Positions 43,315 to 54,512 of a stretch of 64,000 nucleotides of DNA are shown in pieces. The notes under the pieces were generated by a model, which saw only the letters and a program-made list of their open reading frames with translations, ran no database searches and was not told the DNA's origin. This DNA comes from Parachlorella kessleri (Eukaryota; Chlorophyta; Trebouxiophyceae; Chlorellales; Chlorellaceae), in contig BBXU01001280.1 of NCBI GenBank assembly GCA_001598975.1, positions 1 to 64,000 on the forward strand, written 5' to 3'. Both the position numbers and the translations under genes were made by a program. Each line of letters opens with the position of its first letter. Within the stretch, counting starts at the first letter, position 1.

Positions 43315-46282
43315 ATGCAGTCGCTTGTTCCTAAGCAGGGCCCCCTCGCCACCTCTTTCCAATCGAGGTCCAGACAACCCTTTGCAGTTCGAGCGCAAAA
43401 AACCGAGCAGAAGGTTCGAGAGCGTAGGCAACTGGGGAAGTCAGGTGAGGGCCTGAGGCTGGCTCTGGGGCCCTGCAGGAAGCTGCCCAAAGGAGCTCCC
43501 ATCTCTTATGCAAGATGGTTATGCTGCATCCATACACCGCAAGTGCAGATTGAAGGCTGTACCTGAACAAGCCTCTTCGTCTTGCTTTTCTAGTTTGGCA
43601 GCAGCTTCTTTTGAGCAGCACGGGCGGGCTAAGCCTAAGGGAGTGTTGCAAGAACAAAGGGGTGGTTATAGCATTTGTATGAGCCTGCCCCGCAGACTTG
43701 GAGACGAGCACCGTGGGACTAGGGGCATGGAGCTGGGGAGACAGGACCGGCTACTGGGCAGTTGACGTGAAAGGCGATAAAGGCAATAACCAAGCGGTAA
43801 GCAGGCGTGTAGCTCAGCCAGGGATATGAAACATATGTGGGCACTGCACCCCTGGATGCAGGACGCTGGTGTGGCATCTGCAAAGGTGTGTTATGAGTGC
43901 TGTATGCCTCGTGCAGGCATATGAGGCAGCCATCTCTGCGGGCATTACCATGATCGATACAGCAGAGGTATGTGCTGCCCTGCTGGCATGGCAGGCATGC
44001 GTGCATATTGCACCGACTCCTACACCCATGCCTGCAAGGAGCACTAAATGCTTTGCAGACATGGGCGCTGTCGACATGCTTCGTTTTGAAGTGTCCGTGC
44101 ACAACCCCTCGAAGCGGGCTGCACTGTTAATTTGGCCTGCGGCATGCTGCTTAGATGGACCTCAGGGTGCCCAGTGCTGCAGGTTTATGGGTTTGGGCTG
44201 TCGGAGCAGTACCTCGGCGACTTCATTGCAGCCACAGGGACGAAGCCTGAGGTTGCCACCAAGTATGCGCCCCTGCCTTGGCGGCTTACCCGCGGGAGCG
44301 TGCCCAAGGCCTGCAAGGTGGGTGCTGCGCTTGCCCCGTAACTCGTGCATGGGTGGCTGGAAGGGATATCCTTGCACAGCGCTGTCTCTCTGTCAGGATG
44401 GCCGCGGTGGTGAGGGTCAAAGTTTGAGAAATTTAACGTGCCTAGGTCCTGCGTGACCCCCGCTGGCCTGATACGCATGGGTTCTATTAGGAGGATGGCA
44501 TCAAGATTTAGGGCATTAAGTCAGTGTGGACACATCCCCAAGGTCTAGTCGAGTCTTGAGGTAATGCTTTCCTGTTGTCTGGTGGCACATCGCCTGCAGA
44601 GCAGCCTCAAGCGACTGCAGCAGGATAAGCTCGGCCTGTACATGCAACACTGGCCTGGCTTCTTTGGGCCCAACTACTTCTGCAATGACGCCTTCATTAA
44701 CGGCCTGGGGGACTGCCTGGATGAGGGCCTGTGCAAAGCTGTGGGAGTGTCCAACTTCAACGCAAAGCGGGTGCAGAAAGCCTCCAAGATCCTGGAGGTA
44801 AGCCCAACCATGGTGTACCATGCGGTGCAGCAGCTCTACACTGCATTGAGGACAACACGCTCTGGCTGTCTTGGTCCCTGTGAACATGATGAGTCAGCCT
44901 TGCTGTGCCGAGGGCGGTCCACAGGGATCCTGTTGTGTTGCTAAACTGCTGCAGGGTCGTGGCTTGTGCCTGGCCTCCAACCAGGTGCAGTACTCGCTGA
45001 TGTACCGGGCTCCTGAGACAAATGGGGTGCTGGAGGCGTGTAGGGAGGCTGGGACTACCCTGATTGCTTACAGCCCGCTGTGCCAAGGGCTGCTGACTGG
45101 GAAGTACTCGCCAGAGGTGAGTCATCAAGAATGAATCTGCCCTGGTGCTACACGTTCGGTGCTGACAGGCAGCCTAGCGGAAAGGGGTGCAATTGTTGCA
45201 GCCTTGGTAATGGGTGTATGTTCTTAGTAAGCTTGTGCTATTGCATGAGCTGGAATGGTCCTGGGCGTCATGGCACCCTGCTGTCGCTTTGCACTGATAT
45301 CTAGTGGCTGCGTTTCATGGCTGATATACGTGGCTGCAACCTTATAGTGTCGAGTTGAGGTCCTGAGGTTCACCCTACCGTCTGACACTACCGTCTGACA
45401 CAGCGTAGCCATGCAATTCCTTAAGATGCCCTTCACTGGGCGTACCCTGGCTGCAGAACAAGCCCAAGGGGGGCCGAGCCGGCTTCTACAAGGAGGAGAA
45501 TTTTAGGGGGGTGCAAGTGCTGTTAGACCTCATGGGCAAGATAGGGGAGGAGAGGGGAGGCAAGAGCAAGGTCCAGGTTAGTAAGCTGTGCAACAGAGCC
45601 CTGGCAGTACCATACATGTTATGCATCACGTGGGCTGACAGAGGTCTCTGTCCCTGCTGCCTCCGACCTACTGCCTGCCCTACTTGTGCTCCATACCCAC
45701 TGCGATCGTTCGCCTCTGAGGCTCAGGTTGCTTGATGCAGATTGCCTTGGTCTATGTCAAGCTTACGCGTCCGCAGCGTCCTTAGCTCACCTGCATATAG
45801 AGTGGTATGTGGAGGAGTGGATGTAGGCCATATATTATTGTACTTATTGTACCTGGGCCGTTTCTGCCTGGACTGCAGATAGCCATCAATTGGTGCCTTG
45901 CAAAGGATGTGCTACCCATCCCTGGAGCAAAGAATGCCAGACAGGTAGGTATATCCTGGTGTTGTAGGAGAATATGCCTGTGCAGGACTTGTGTTTGTGG
46001 CGGTGCAAGCTTAAGCCGGATTAGTAATGTGGTGCAGCGGTTCTATGTCAGGAGCAACCCCTATGCTTGACATGCGTCAACCTGGGAGGTGCCCAGGATC
46101 AATGGCGAAATACAAAGAAGCGTAGCATCACAATGTCAGGCTTAGAATCAATTGCCGGATCTCAGGTGGATGACATCGCTGGGGCGCTGGGCTGGCGCCT
46201 GAGTGATGCCGAGGTTGCGGAGCTTGATGAAGTCAGCAGCAAGATTCCAAGGGCCACCGGCGCTCCGTTTGAGAACTGGTGA
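43315..46282 (+). CDS. Aldo/keto reductase, probably plastid
   Basis: NADPH-dependent oxidoreductase of the aldo/keto reductase superfamily, like the plant plastid proteins annotated only to family level. Nine exons join in phase to 359 aa: 43315-43444, 43696-43796, 43917-43967, 44183-44317, 44600-44797, 44955-45116, 45457-45576, 45879-45944, 46166-46282. The N-terminus ([20 protein letters not shown]) looks like a transit peptide. The catalytic tetrad is visible: Asp91 (MIDTAE), Tyr96 (VYGFG), Lys121 (VATKYAP) and His156 (YMQHWPG). Cofactor-side motifs are [50 protein letters not shown] and [20 protein letters not shown]. The exon 2 end ([12 protein letters not shown]) replaces the loop usually found there. 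The substrate is unknown. Confidence 0.93.
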
Positions 46283-47220
46283 AACACCAGCCTCTGGCTC
46301 GGCTCTCACTTGTACAGAATGCCTCTGTGTCTTAAGTGATGTTGGTAAATGTTCGGAAACAGCCTGTTCAAGCCCAATTCTGCTTGTGATTCCCTGCTGA
46401 TGATATTTTTTAACTGATATCCTGCAGCAATGGTTTGCGGTGTGTTATAACAGATAATGTGTGGGCTGCAGTGCTCACGGTTGTTTTGTTGTTGCTGTTG
46501 TGCATGCAGTCTATCTGTTGCATCTGCAGATCACTTTTGATATCCTTGTTTGCAGAAGCTTGATTGGCAGGGATATGCCTCACCTGTTGCCTTACCTGGT
46601 GGCCTAACCAACGCATCGGGTGGGGTCTGACGCGACCACTCAGGCTGTCCAATGCTGCGACTTAACATCAGTGCCTGCACTGCGCAGAATCCGACTAGTC
46701 CAGTACTGGATCTTGAGGTAAACACTGAGACTCAAACTAATGTAGAACTAGAGGTCAGATAGCAGCGGGGCAGGTGCCAGCTGCTTCGAGCAGGCGCTTG
46801 CGCCTATGCTGGGTGTGCTGTGCAATTATTTGTGGACGGCTGGCCATTCTACAAGCAAAGTGCCTGCTCTCTCCAATGCCCTCTCAACCTCGGGGCCTGC
46901 TGCTGCACTGCATGTCAAATGTCATGTCAGCGATAATTTGCCCCGACTGGACGTCTCCACGCAGCTTTTTAAGCAGGCAATGCTTGCTTCATATCCATCG
47001 CGCATGTGGTGTCGGTGCCCAACACGCCGATATAGCCAGTTGGCGCTGTTCACGATGGCTTGCAGGTGAGTCTCTCGTATCTCACAACTATACACGTGGT
47101 TCGTCCTCTGCACCAAAGTCCTTCCTTCAGAGGCCAAGGACTTCCCTGTCCTCGTTGTGTAGGCCCATTGGACGAGCTGGCAACAAACAACTAGACTTCC
47201 ATACTGAGGTCATTCTTAGG
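46283..47220. other. Intergenic region or 5' extension of the FAD oxidoreductase
   Basis: Tandem plus-strand genes flank it. From 46774 an open frame runs into the FAD gene in frame, so a longer N-terminus is possible, but the residues there look non-conserved (Cys, Arg and Ser scattered). A TTTT-rich, AT-richer patch lies at 46400-46560. Confidence 0.45.
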
Positions 47221-49818
47221 ATGAGGCGCTTCCAGCTTGCCGCAGCAGCCGCAGCTTCTCTGCAAGGTGGCGCCAATATTGCAAGCGCCACGCGGGGGGG
47301 TCTTGCAGCTAGCTCTTACTCCCAGCCGCCCACCAAGCGCTATGCGGTGATTGGCGGGGGATTTGCAGGAGTAGCTGTCGCCTTCCACCTCCTATCTCAT
47401 GCCAACCCTACAAACCCCATCTCCCTCGATCTGTACGAGGCCTTTGGCTTAGGAGCCGGGGGGTCAGGCGCTGCTGCCGGGCTACTGCACCCTTACACCA
47501 CGCGAGGCAAGGTGAGCAAGACTTTTTCTTTGCTGTGCTGGCCGGCATGAGAGCCACTTGGCCCATTATTACGCCCAGTTGGTCTAGTCTAGTCTAACAG
47601 CCCAGTTGGGTTGGAATTGGATACTGCGCCTCAATTATGTTATAACAGGCTGGGGCGAATCTGACCAGGTTTGCAATCCCCGGTCAATGAAGCCCATGAA
47701 GCTGACTGGTGAGACCATCCACCTGAGCTGGCATGACTCATCTGCATGTCTCGGTAGACGCCCACACCTCATGTTGGAATACAGGTTCTTTGGAGAGGAT
47801 TGGAGGCCTTCGAGGCAGCACTGGAGCTAGTCCAAGCCGCTGAGGGTGCATTGCCGCGGAGCAAGGGTTCCTTGCTGCAGATCACGTGGACGAATGGCAT
47901 ACTTCGCCCCGCCCGCTCCCAGAAGCAGGTGACCACCATCCTTCTTCATTGAGATTGTATTTAGCCACTGCCACAGACTTTCACAGCTCTCCCGGCTCCT
48001 GAGAAGGCCTCCTTCAGTACGTTTGTTAACCTGGACACTCACTCTGTCCGTCCCTTGGTGCCAGCCAACTGACTGTACCCACTCTAGTGGGCTTTATGGT
48101 CTTTAAAGACGCGGCCTCATACATGTGAATTGTGCAGGCTCAAGAGCTGGCCAAGTTTGTGCCCCAGGATCCAGCCACAGCGGAGGCCACGGGGGCACAG
48201 CTGCTGGACAGCTCCATCTTTGAGCATCTAGTACCTGGCCTCCCTGCGGGCAGCCTGATAGCGGAGGAGGAGGCACAAGAAGCGCAGGGGGAGCGAGCAC
48301 CAGCAGTGTCCCTGTCACCACAGCAGCTCAGGCAGCAGGAAAGGGTCAAGAAGCAGCAGCTGAGACAGCAGCACCGGCAAAGTGCCTCAGCAGCCGACCA
48401 GGCAGCAGCCGCGTCCGCAGCAGGGCTGCTGATGCGCAATGCGGTGGTGCTGCACCCGCTGCGGTATCTGGAAGCGCTGTGGGCAGCATGCTGCCAGCAG
48501 GCGAAGCATGCTGGGCAGGGGTCAGAAGCACGACTCATCCCCAGGGCAGTCGCCTCCCTGGGGGAGCTCGAGAAGGAGTGGGGGCCTTATGATGCTGTGG
48601 TAGTGGCAGCGGGGGCAGCAGTGGGGCGTATAGCTGAGCTGGAAGGGATGCTGCCGGTGCAGCTGTGCCAGGGCTACACCCTTGCCATGCAGCCACCCGC
48701 TACCAGCCACGCCGAGCCGGGGCGGCGGCAGCAGCAGCGAGGGCAGGAGCAGGGAGAGGGGGTGGGCCATGTGTCCGCTGCTCATGCCCAGAGTCCCCAG
48801 CATGCCGAGCAGGCACCGCAGCAGCCGCAGCACCGCCACCAGGCGCCACAGCAGCCATCTTCTGGCCTGGGCCCGCCCCCGCCTTTGCGCCCCAGCAGCT
48901 ACCCCGTGAGCGCCCCCAGCCTGCTGGGCCCCACCTACATCTCTGCTCATGGCCCCAACTCGCTGGTGGTGGGTGCCACCAAGCGCTACGGGCTGAGCGC
49001 AGAGGACGCGTTTGCTGAGTGCGCTCGGGGCGGGGTTGTGGAGAGCCAGGAAGGACGGCAAGAAGCGATGGAGGCGCTGCTTCCTGTGGCGGGGGAGCTG
49101 TGGCCACCGATACTGGGATGGGAGGTGGCGCAGGTGGGCAGGCAGGGATCGTTTCCCTCGACAGTACCCATATGTAGTGGTTATACTGTGTACCATCACT
49201 GGCGTCATGCATGCTGCCCGCCATCAAATGGTAGGGCCCATGCCCATAAGGAAACAAGCCACAGCAGAGATGCTGGGGGTTCCGCAAGGCCCCCTCGGTC
49301 AGCTTTGCTGTCATGGGTTGCTGACCCTCACCTCTTAGGAGAAGCAATAGGGTTGCAGAGGTCTTACCCAAGCCCTTCCAAGCTAAAGAGCCCCTGTTGT
49401 GCCTGGCTTACAGGTGAAGTCAGGGGTTCGAGCCTTGCCAGCCAGGGGCCGTGAGGGCTCCATACCTTTTGCAGGCAGGGTCCCAATCCCTGCCTTTGAC
49501 AGCGGCAAACCCTCAGACACATCAACCACAACAAGCACCCTGGGTCACACTCTGACAGCACAGCCCCATTCAGAGCACCAAGAGGAGGAGGGGCAGGTTG
49601 GGCAGCAGCAGCAGCAGCAGCCAGAGGGGGGAGGCACAAAGGCGCCGGGGGCCGCACAGAAGCTGGAGCGGGGCGGCAACTGGTGGTTTGTGGGCGGCTT
49701 GGGGGCACGGGGCCTGGTGTACCATGCCTGGCTGGGGCGGCTGCTTGCCGATGCAGTGTCGAGGGATGATGAGGGTGTACTGCCGCCAGAGCTGCTGCGG
49801 TGGAAGGCGGCAGACTGA
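47221..49818 (+). CDS. FAD-dependent oxidoreductase (DAO-like fold)
   Basis: Flavin oxidoreductase of the D-amino-acid oxidase/glycine oxidase superfamily; similar plant and algal proteins lack a known substrate. Four exons join in phase to 611 aa: 47221-47511, 47785-47928, 48138-49133, 49414-49818. The N-terminus (MRRFQLAAAAAASLQGGANI) suggests organelle targeting. The FAD-binding dinucleotide fold starts at about residue 41 with RYAVIGGGFAGVAVAFHLLS, then the family's GAGGSGAAAGLLHPYTTRGK and LWRGLEAFEAALELVQAAEG. Later YDAVVVAAGAAVG is the second FAD contact, and NWWFVGGLGARGLVYHAWLG is the C-terminal FAD motif. Gln/Ala/His/Pro-rich inserts interrupt the domain (near 48250-48420, 48700-48900 and 49520-49680), explaining the length above about 420 aa. 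Residues near the active site cannot be assigned by eye. Confidence 0.88.
47584..47607 (+). repeat. Short fragment of dispersed repeat family A
   Basis: Contains TCTAGTCTAGTCTAACAGC, the first part of family A only, inside FAD oxidoreductase intron 1. It may be a 5' fragment of a copy. Confidence 0.5.
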
Positions 49819-50402
49819 AACCAGATAAACCGGCATTAGAGCTTGTATATGAGTACTGTAGGTAACACACATCGCATGCTTGGCCAGGAGCCAACGCCCT
49901 TGCAGCAGGCTTGTAGGCTTCATGAAGCACAGTGTGACCACAGGTGTAGCTTTTGTGCCACACTTCCATGTATCAAGTCCTCTTACATGATAAGCCCCTG
50001 CTGCTGCTAGACTTGCTGTTATGTAAACAGCCATGTTTGTGCTGTCTTGCTTACATTTGAAGGTGTCGACGTGAATCAGTGCAGTGAAGGCGTTTGCCAG
50101 ACCAGCAGAGCAGACTCGAATCGGCAGACGGGGCGGCCAAGGCAAAACCAGAGTCAAAAGCAATGGGAAAAGCAGGTAGAAGCCATCGGCAGATACCAGA
50201 CAAGGCATTAAGAATAGCAGCCAAGGTAAAACATGGGTACTTCAGGGCTCGCGACAGTAGCCAATGGTTTGGCAGGCACAGGCGGACCGAACTCTGTTGG
50301 GTTTTCAAAGGGCTCACGCCACCAACCAGCAGCCCTGGAGCTCTCTCAACCGCCCAAATGCGCCAAACCACAACACCTCAGTCAAGCACTCTAGAAAGCC
50401 TC
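49819..50402. other. Short intergenic region between convergent genes
   Basis: 584 bp of 3' flank for the FAD oxidoreductase (+) and the lipid-binding protein gene (-). Nothing else recognised. Confidence 0.5.
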
Positions 50403-52828
50403 TCAGGCAAACCACCAGCCTGAAAAGCTCTGCTGCTGGCGCCGCCTGAAAACCAGCGCGGTGACTGCCGCAGACCCCGTTGCCAGCAGCCCTGCGCCTA
50501 TCAATGCCCGCCTAAGAGTCACAGGCCTCCCCAACAGTGAGCCGCCCTGCTGGTGTGGCTCGTGCGCTTGATGCTGCTGCTGCTGCTGCTGCCACTGCCC
50601 TGCAGGGTGCAAGTGCCCATTTTGCTGCTGCCACCTGTCGCCCTGCTGCTGCTGTTGCTGTTGGCCCGGAGGCTGACCACCGGCTGTCCGGCCATATTCA
50701 CTCTGACTGGCGTCATTTCCATTCGCCGGCAGCACCACTGCACTCTGTATGAGCGCCATATGCTGCTCCAGGCTGCGCAGCCGTCGGTCGAGGCTATCTA
50801 GCAGCACGCAGGTTTGGTCGCCGGTACGGCACATGTACCGCAGATACAGCAAAAGTGTTTCCTCAAAGGATAGGGGGGTCGAGGGTACCAAGTCTCCCAG
50901 GCCTGGCGGCGTGGAGAGTGTGGGGAGGTTCGGCAACGTTGGCAAGCCCTCTGCAGGTGCACCAATTCGCAGCATCACCGGTATCAGCCTGGGAATCAAC
51001 TGAGTGGGTTAGCGGTACATGCGACTCAGATACTACACTGTTGAGGTGGCTTGCAGTGGCTAGGGCACCTGTCACAGACACTGCCAAGGAGTAGATCCCA
51101 TGTATGGCAGGCACGCATTTAGCAGGGACAAGGGCAGGGAGCAGGTTAGGGGCTGCTGCAGACCTGCCCCAGTGAGCTTGCCTGGCGCGACACCTCTTGC
51201 GGCAAGGCCAGCCCCCGCAGCAGCTGTCCCTGGCAAGGGGAGGTCCTGGGCATCGAAGAACTCATCCACACCCTCAAACGCCTCCACCTCCACTGTAACC
51301 TGCACCAGGCATGTTTGACAGCAGATGTGTCAGCACTGGAGGTCTGCTGGCCGAGCATGAGGGTGGTCGGGGGGAAACACCCGATGATATGGTGCAGGGA
51401 GTGTGCTGTTGGCCGACAAGCTGACAGCCAGCGCGAACCATGTAGCTCATGCAAGTCCTCAGTTGGGCTGCGCAACCCAAAACTATCCCAAGCTTGCCGC
51501 TGGTACGCCTCGCAGTACGCGGTGGGTGTACAGCCCCTGCAAGTCCCTGGAAAGGTCACCTACATCATTGCATGCCCGGCCGCTTCCTCTGCATGCAGTT
51601 GTCTGGCCGACGAGGCTGCATGGGTGCCACACTATCCATGGGAAGCAGCCCTTGATAGGCACGTCCCTATCAAGGCCAATACCTACCTGAAAGAAGACAG
51701 CATCTGGCAACACAGCTAGAGGAACAATCCCTTCCCAGTCTGTAGGGGGTCTCACCGGCGACACTGCTCCTGCTGCGGCGGCCTCCGCTAAGTATCTGTC
51801 CGTGAAGTCCATCCACTTCTGCAGCCCTGCTCTGGCCTGCTCTGCCATGAAGCCCTCGATGGCACCTGTGAGACCGTACGGGCCTGCCGCCTTGCAGCTC
51901 ACCTTCGCCTGGACCTGCAGGGGCAGAAGGTAGCCATGCTTGCCACTTGCGAAAGGGTACCCTGCTGGGGCAAACCATTGATACATAAATAATCAATGAA
52001 TCAAAGATAATGTGGACTAATGTGGATTATATTGGAGAGATAGCTACCAGCCCTGTCCTCCCCAGGTTGTGCCAGAAGATGGTCTGGAGGTGAGGTTGGG
52101 TAGGTGATTTGGGGCCAGGGCGGCAAGCATGTGCCTGGTTAAGCAGATACTCAAGGAACGCTTACAGGCACGCAACATTAACCAATCTGCATGGGTCAGC
52201 CGTTCCCATAAAAAACCAGGCCGGTTGTATCAGTATCCCGAGCACCTAAGGCCAACAAACCCTGCGCATGCATAGCTGAGTCAACTCCTAGATTCAAAGA
52301 GACACAGCAGCCTTCCTCTTCCCTCAGAAGCCGATGCGCTCGTGACTCACCAGGCAACTGCTGCCATCGCTGCTAGGCGCCAACAGTGTGTCTATCTGCG
52401 TTGTAAACTTGTCGCCGCCAGGGATGTTAGGCACTGGCACACTCCGGAGGCTGATAATTCCGTCAGCATTGAAAGTCACAGTCTGTGTCTCTGTGACCTT
52501 GGCACTGTCCACGCCCACAATGCGCTTGAGGAAAGCTGGAGCCTCTACGTGCATGCTGAACTGGATGGTCCGGCGGTTGTTTGCCCAGGCTGTGATGGCT
52601 GCATCTGGTGCGTTGCTGACCTCTTGGTGGTACCGCTTGGTGCAGCTAGAGCCTTGGTAGATGGCGTTGAAGTATGCCTGCTGGTCAGGGGTTGGGATCA
52701 ATTGACGACTGCTTCAACCTCCAGTCAGATACGTTCAGGTTGCACTTGAATCAACGTTGAAGTGCTTATGTAATTACCTGTGGGGTGTAGCCGGGTACTG
52801 TTCGGTTCAAAGTGACTTCCTTGACCAT
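50403..52828 (-). CDS. Lipid-binding (VASt/START-like) protein with C-terminal membrane anchor
   Basis: Exons read in phase from 52828-52778, 52680-52351 and 51914-51756, then one from 51299 with an unresolved end near 51170, and a last exon 51000-50403. Opening residues VTLNRTVPGYTPQQAYFNAI are followed by TQTVTFNADGIISLRSVPVP and VQAKVSCKAAGPYGLTGAIE, then FMAEQARAGLQKWMDFTDRY. The order of an opening VPGYTP-type strand, a central sheet and a long C-terminal helix after GPYGLxGxIE resembles VASt/START-type lipid transfer domains. The last exon is Pro-, Gln- and His-rich and ends in a hydrophobic helix (LIGAGLLATGSAAVTALVF) followed by RRRQQQ, a tail-anchor pattern. That fits a contact-site or ER lipid-handling protein. 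The join between the fourth and fifth exons is in the wrong phase as drawn, so a small exon is probably missing. Family call is tentative. Confidence 0.6.
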
Positions 52829-53069
52829 GGCACCACCAAAGGGTGTTGAAGAGCTGGTAGGACGCGTGTTTTAGGAGGATGAAAAGTGAAGCAGATTGGG
52901 TGTCTGAAAATGGATGCCTTTGCCAAGGTTGTTGCGCCCTGGTTGGCGCGGGTATGAGTCGTCATGACCACCTGGATCAGGATGTTTTGCCGCAGAACAA
53001 AGAAACCTGTATTGCACATATCGATTGCCATTCTTCCTTGATTCAGAACCGACTTTGCACCCAGTAGTC
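52829..53069. promoter_or_regulatory. Shared upstream region of lipid-binding and mTERF-like genes
   Basis: 241 bp between divergent start codons as modelled. No motif recognised. Either gene could have an additional 5' exon here. Confidence 0.3.
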
Positions 53070-54512
53070 ATGCAGCTCGTCCTTGTCAAGCCATCGCTCG
53101 TCGGCAGACAACGAGCCTTTCTATCGGGGAAGTTGAAAGCTGCCAAGGCCACTCAAAGGTGGGTTCAGTACTGCAGGAGGAAGCCCAGAAGCTTCTACGC
53201 CTGGCTGGGCACCTTGAGAGCTGCCCCATATGTATTCTCCACAACACTTAATACATTCAGCAGCAAGTGTGACTCACTTACCACGTTAATGTGCAGGGTG
53301 GTTGCAGTGCGTGCGGCACTCCCTGTGGCAACAGATGCGCGCAACAACACCCCTGCGCAGTTTCAGGCAGCTATGCGCAAGTTCATGATGACCACTCTAG
53401 GTAAGCCTTGGCCTACTCAACTGCTGAAGCAAAAATATCCTCCCCTATTGCATGTTCTAATGCCCAACGTGAGCAGCACCGGTCCTCGTGCCATCCCTTA
53501 CAAACCCCTGGGTGTGCAGGATGGGATGAGAGCTGGTCCGACACCATCGCTGGGGAGCTAAAAAAGTGGGGACTGCGGCCCAGCACCTCGCAGGTCGGTG
53601 GGGCTCCCTGAACATAGGGTCTGGGTTCACCTGCCACTGGCATGGGCTGAGCTATCAGTGCTGTGCACCGCGATGGACCCCTTCCTCTTGCTGGCTGGAT
53701 ACACCTTGCAGGGGGCTGATGGGTACTTGTTAAGGCATTTTAAGCACGTACTTGCGTCCCATTCGGACAGGCAGTCCCAAGCTTGCATGCCAGTCCCCTG
53801 CAAAGTTTGCCAATACTTCTACATATGGTGTGGTGGCAAGCCCTAGGCCGGTTCTGTACTGCAGGTTGAGGCGGCTGTAAAGTACCTGACTGGGCTTGGC
53901 ATTCCTAATCTTAGTGTCTGCAACATGGCATCCATCAGCAAGGACATTCTGGTGACCGAGACCAGGGCCATGCAGGCAGTGGTGGACTACATCCAGCAGC
54001 AGGGAGTTAAAGGTGTGGTAGAATGTGTGGAGGCAAAGCTGGCCCTGCTCCTTCTCCTCAGCTAGAACTCAAGTACAGCTTGCTGAGGACTGCAGTACCA
54101 GCCCATCATGTCCTTGAGCCTTACTGCCTGATGCCTGCTGCAAGTGTCTGTGGGGAAGTCCTGCTCAATGGGAGAGCTATGCAATTCTGTGTGCCACTGG
54201 TCTTCGTAGTGACTCTGACTACAACCTTGCCTCCTTCCTCCAAGTCCCCGTGCTGTGGGGTAGGTGACTAAGGTCCCCGCCATGTCACCATGTGCAGGCG
54301 CTGCGCTAGTTGCGCTCCTAGAGTCGCACCCAGGCCTCCTAACCTACGCAGCCTCCCGTGACGGCAAGTGCCTGGAGAAAGGCCGCGCGCGGGCGGCTGT
54401 TGAGGTGGTGAGGGGCGAGGGTGGCAGCCAGGCAGCTGGTGTTAGCTACTGGCGGGAAGGGGCTGCTTTTGAGACGGCGCCGGTGGCTCCCCTGCGGCCG
54501 CAGGCCTTATAG
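53070..54512 (+). CDS. mTERF-like organelle protein
   Basis: mTERF proteins are helical-repeat organelle proteins that bind nucleic acid and influence transcription or RNA processing. Five exons join in phase to 209 aa: 53070-53158, 53297-53400, 53520-53593, 53865-54012, 54298-54512. The N-terminus (MQLVLVKPSLVGRQRAFLSG) is basic and acid-free, like a transit peptide. Helical units resembling the family follow: VEAAVKYLTGLGIPNLSVCN, RAMQAVVDYIQQQGV, and ALVALLESHPGLLTYAASRD with the typical xxxPxLL(T/S)Y step, then a GKCLEKGRARAAVEV helix. It is short for an mTERF, with about two units, so it may be a reduced member. The C-terminal residues after YWREGAAFETAP are unlike the family. Confidence 0.6.
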
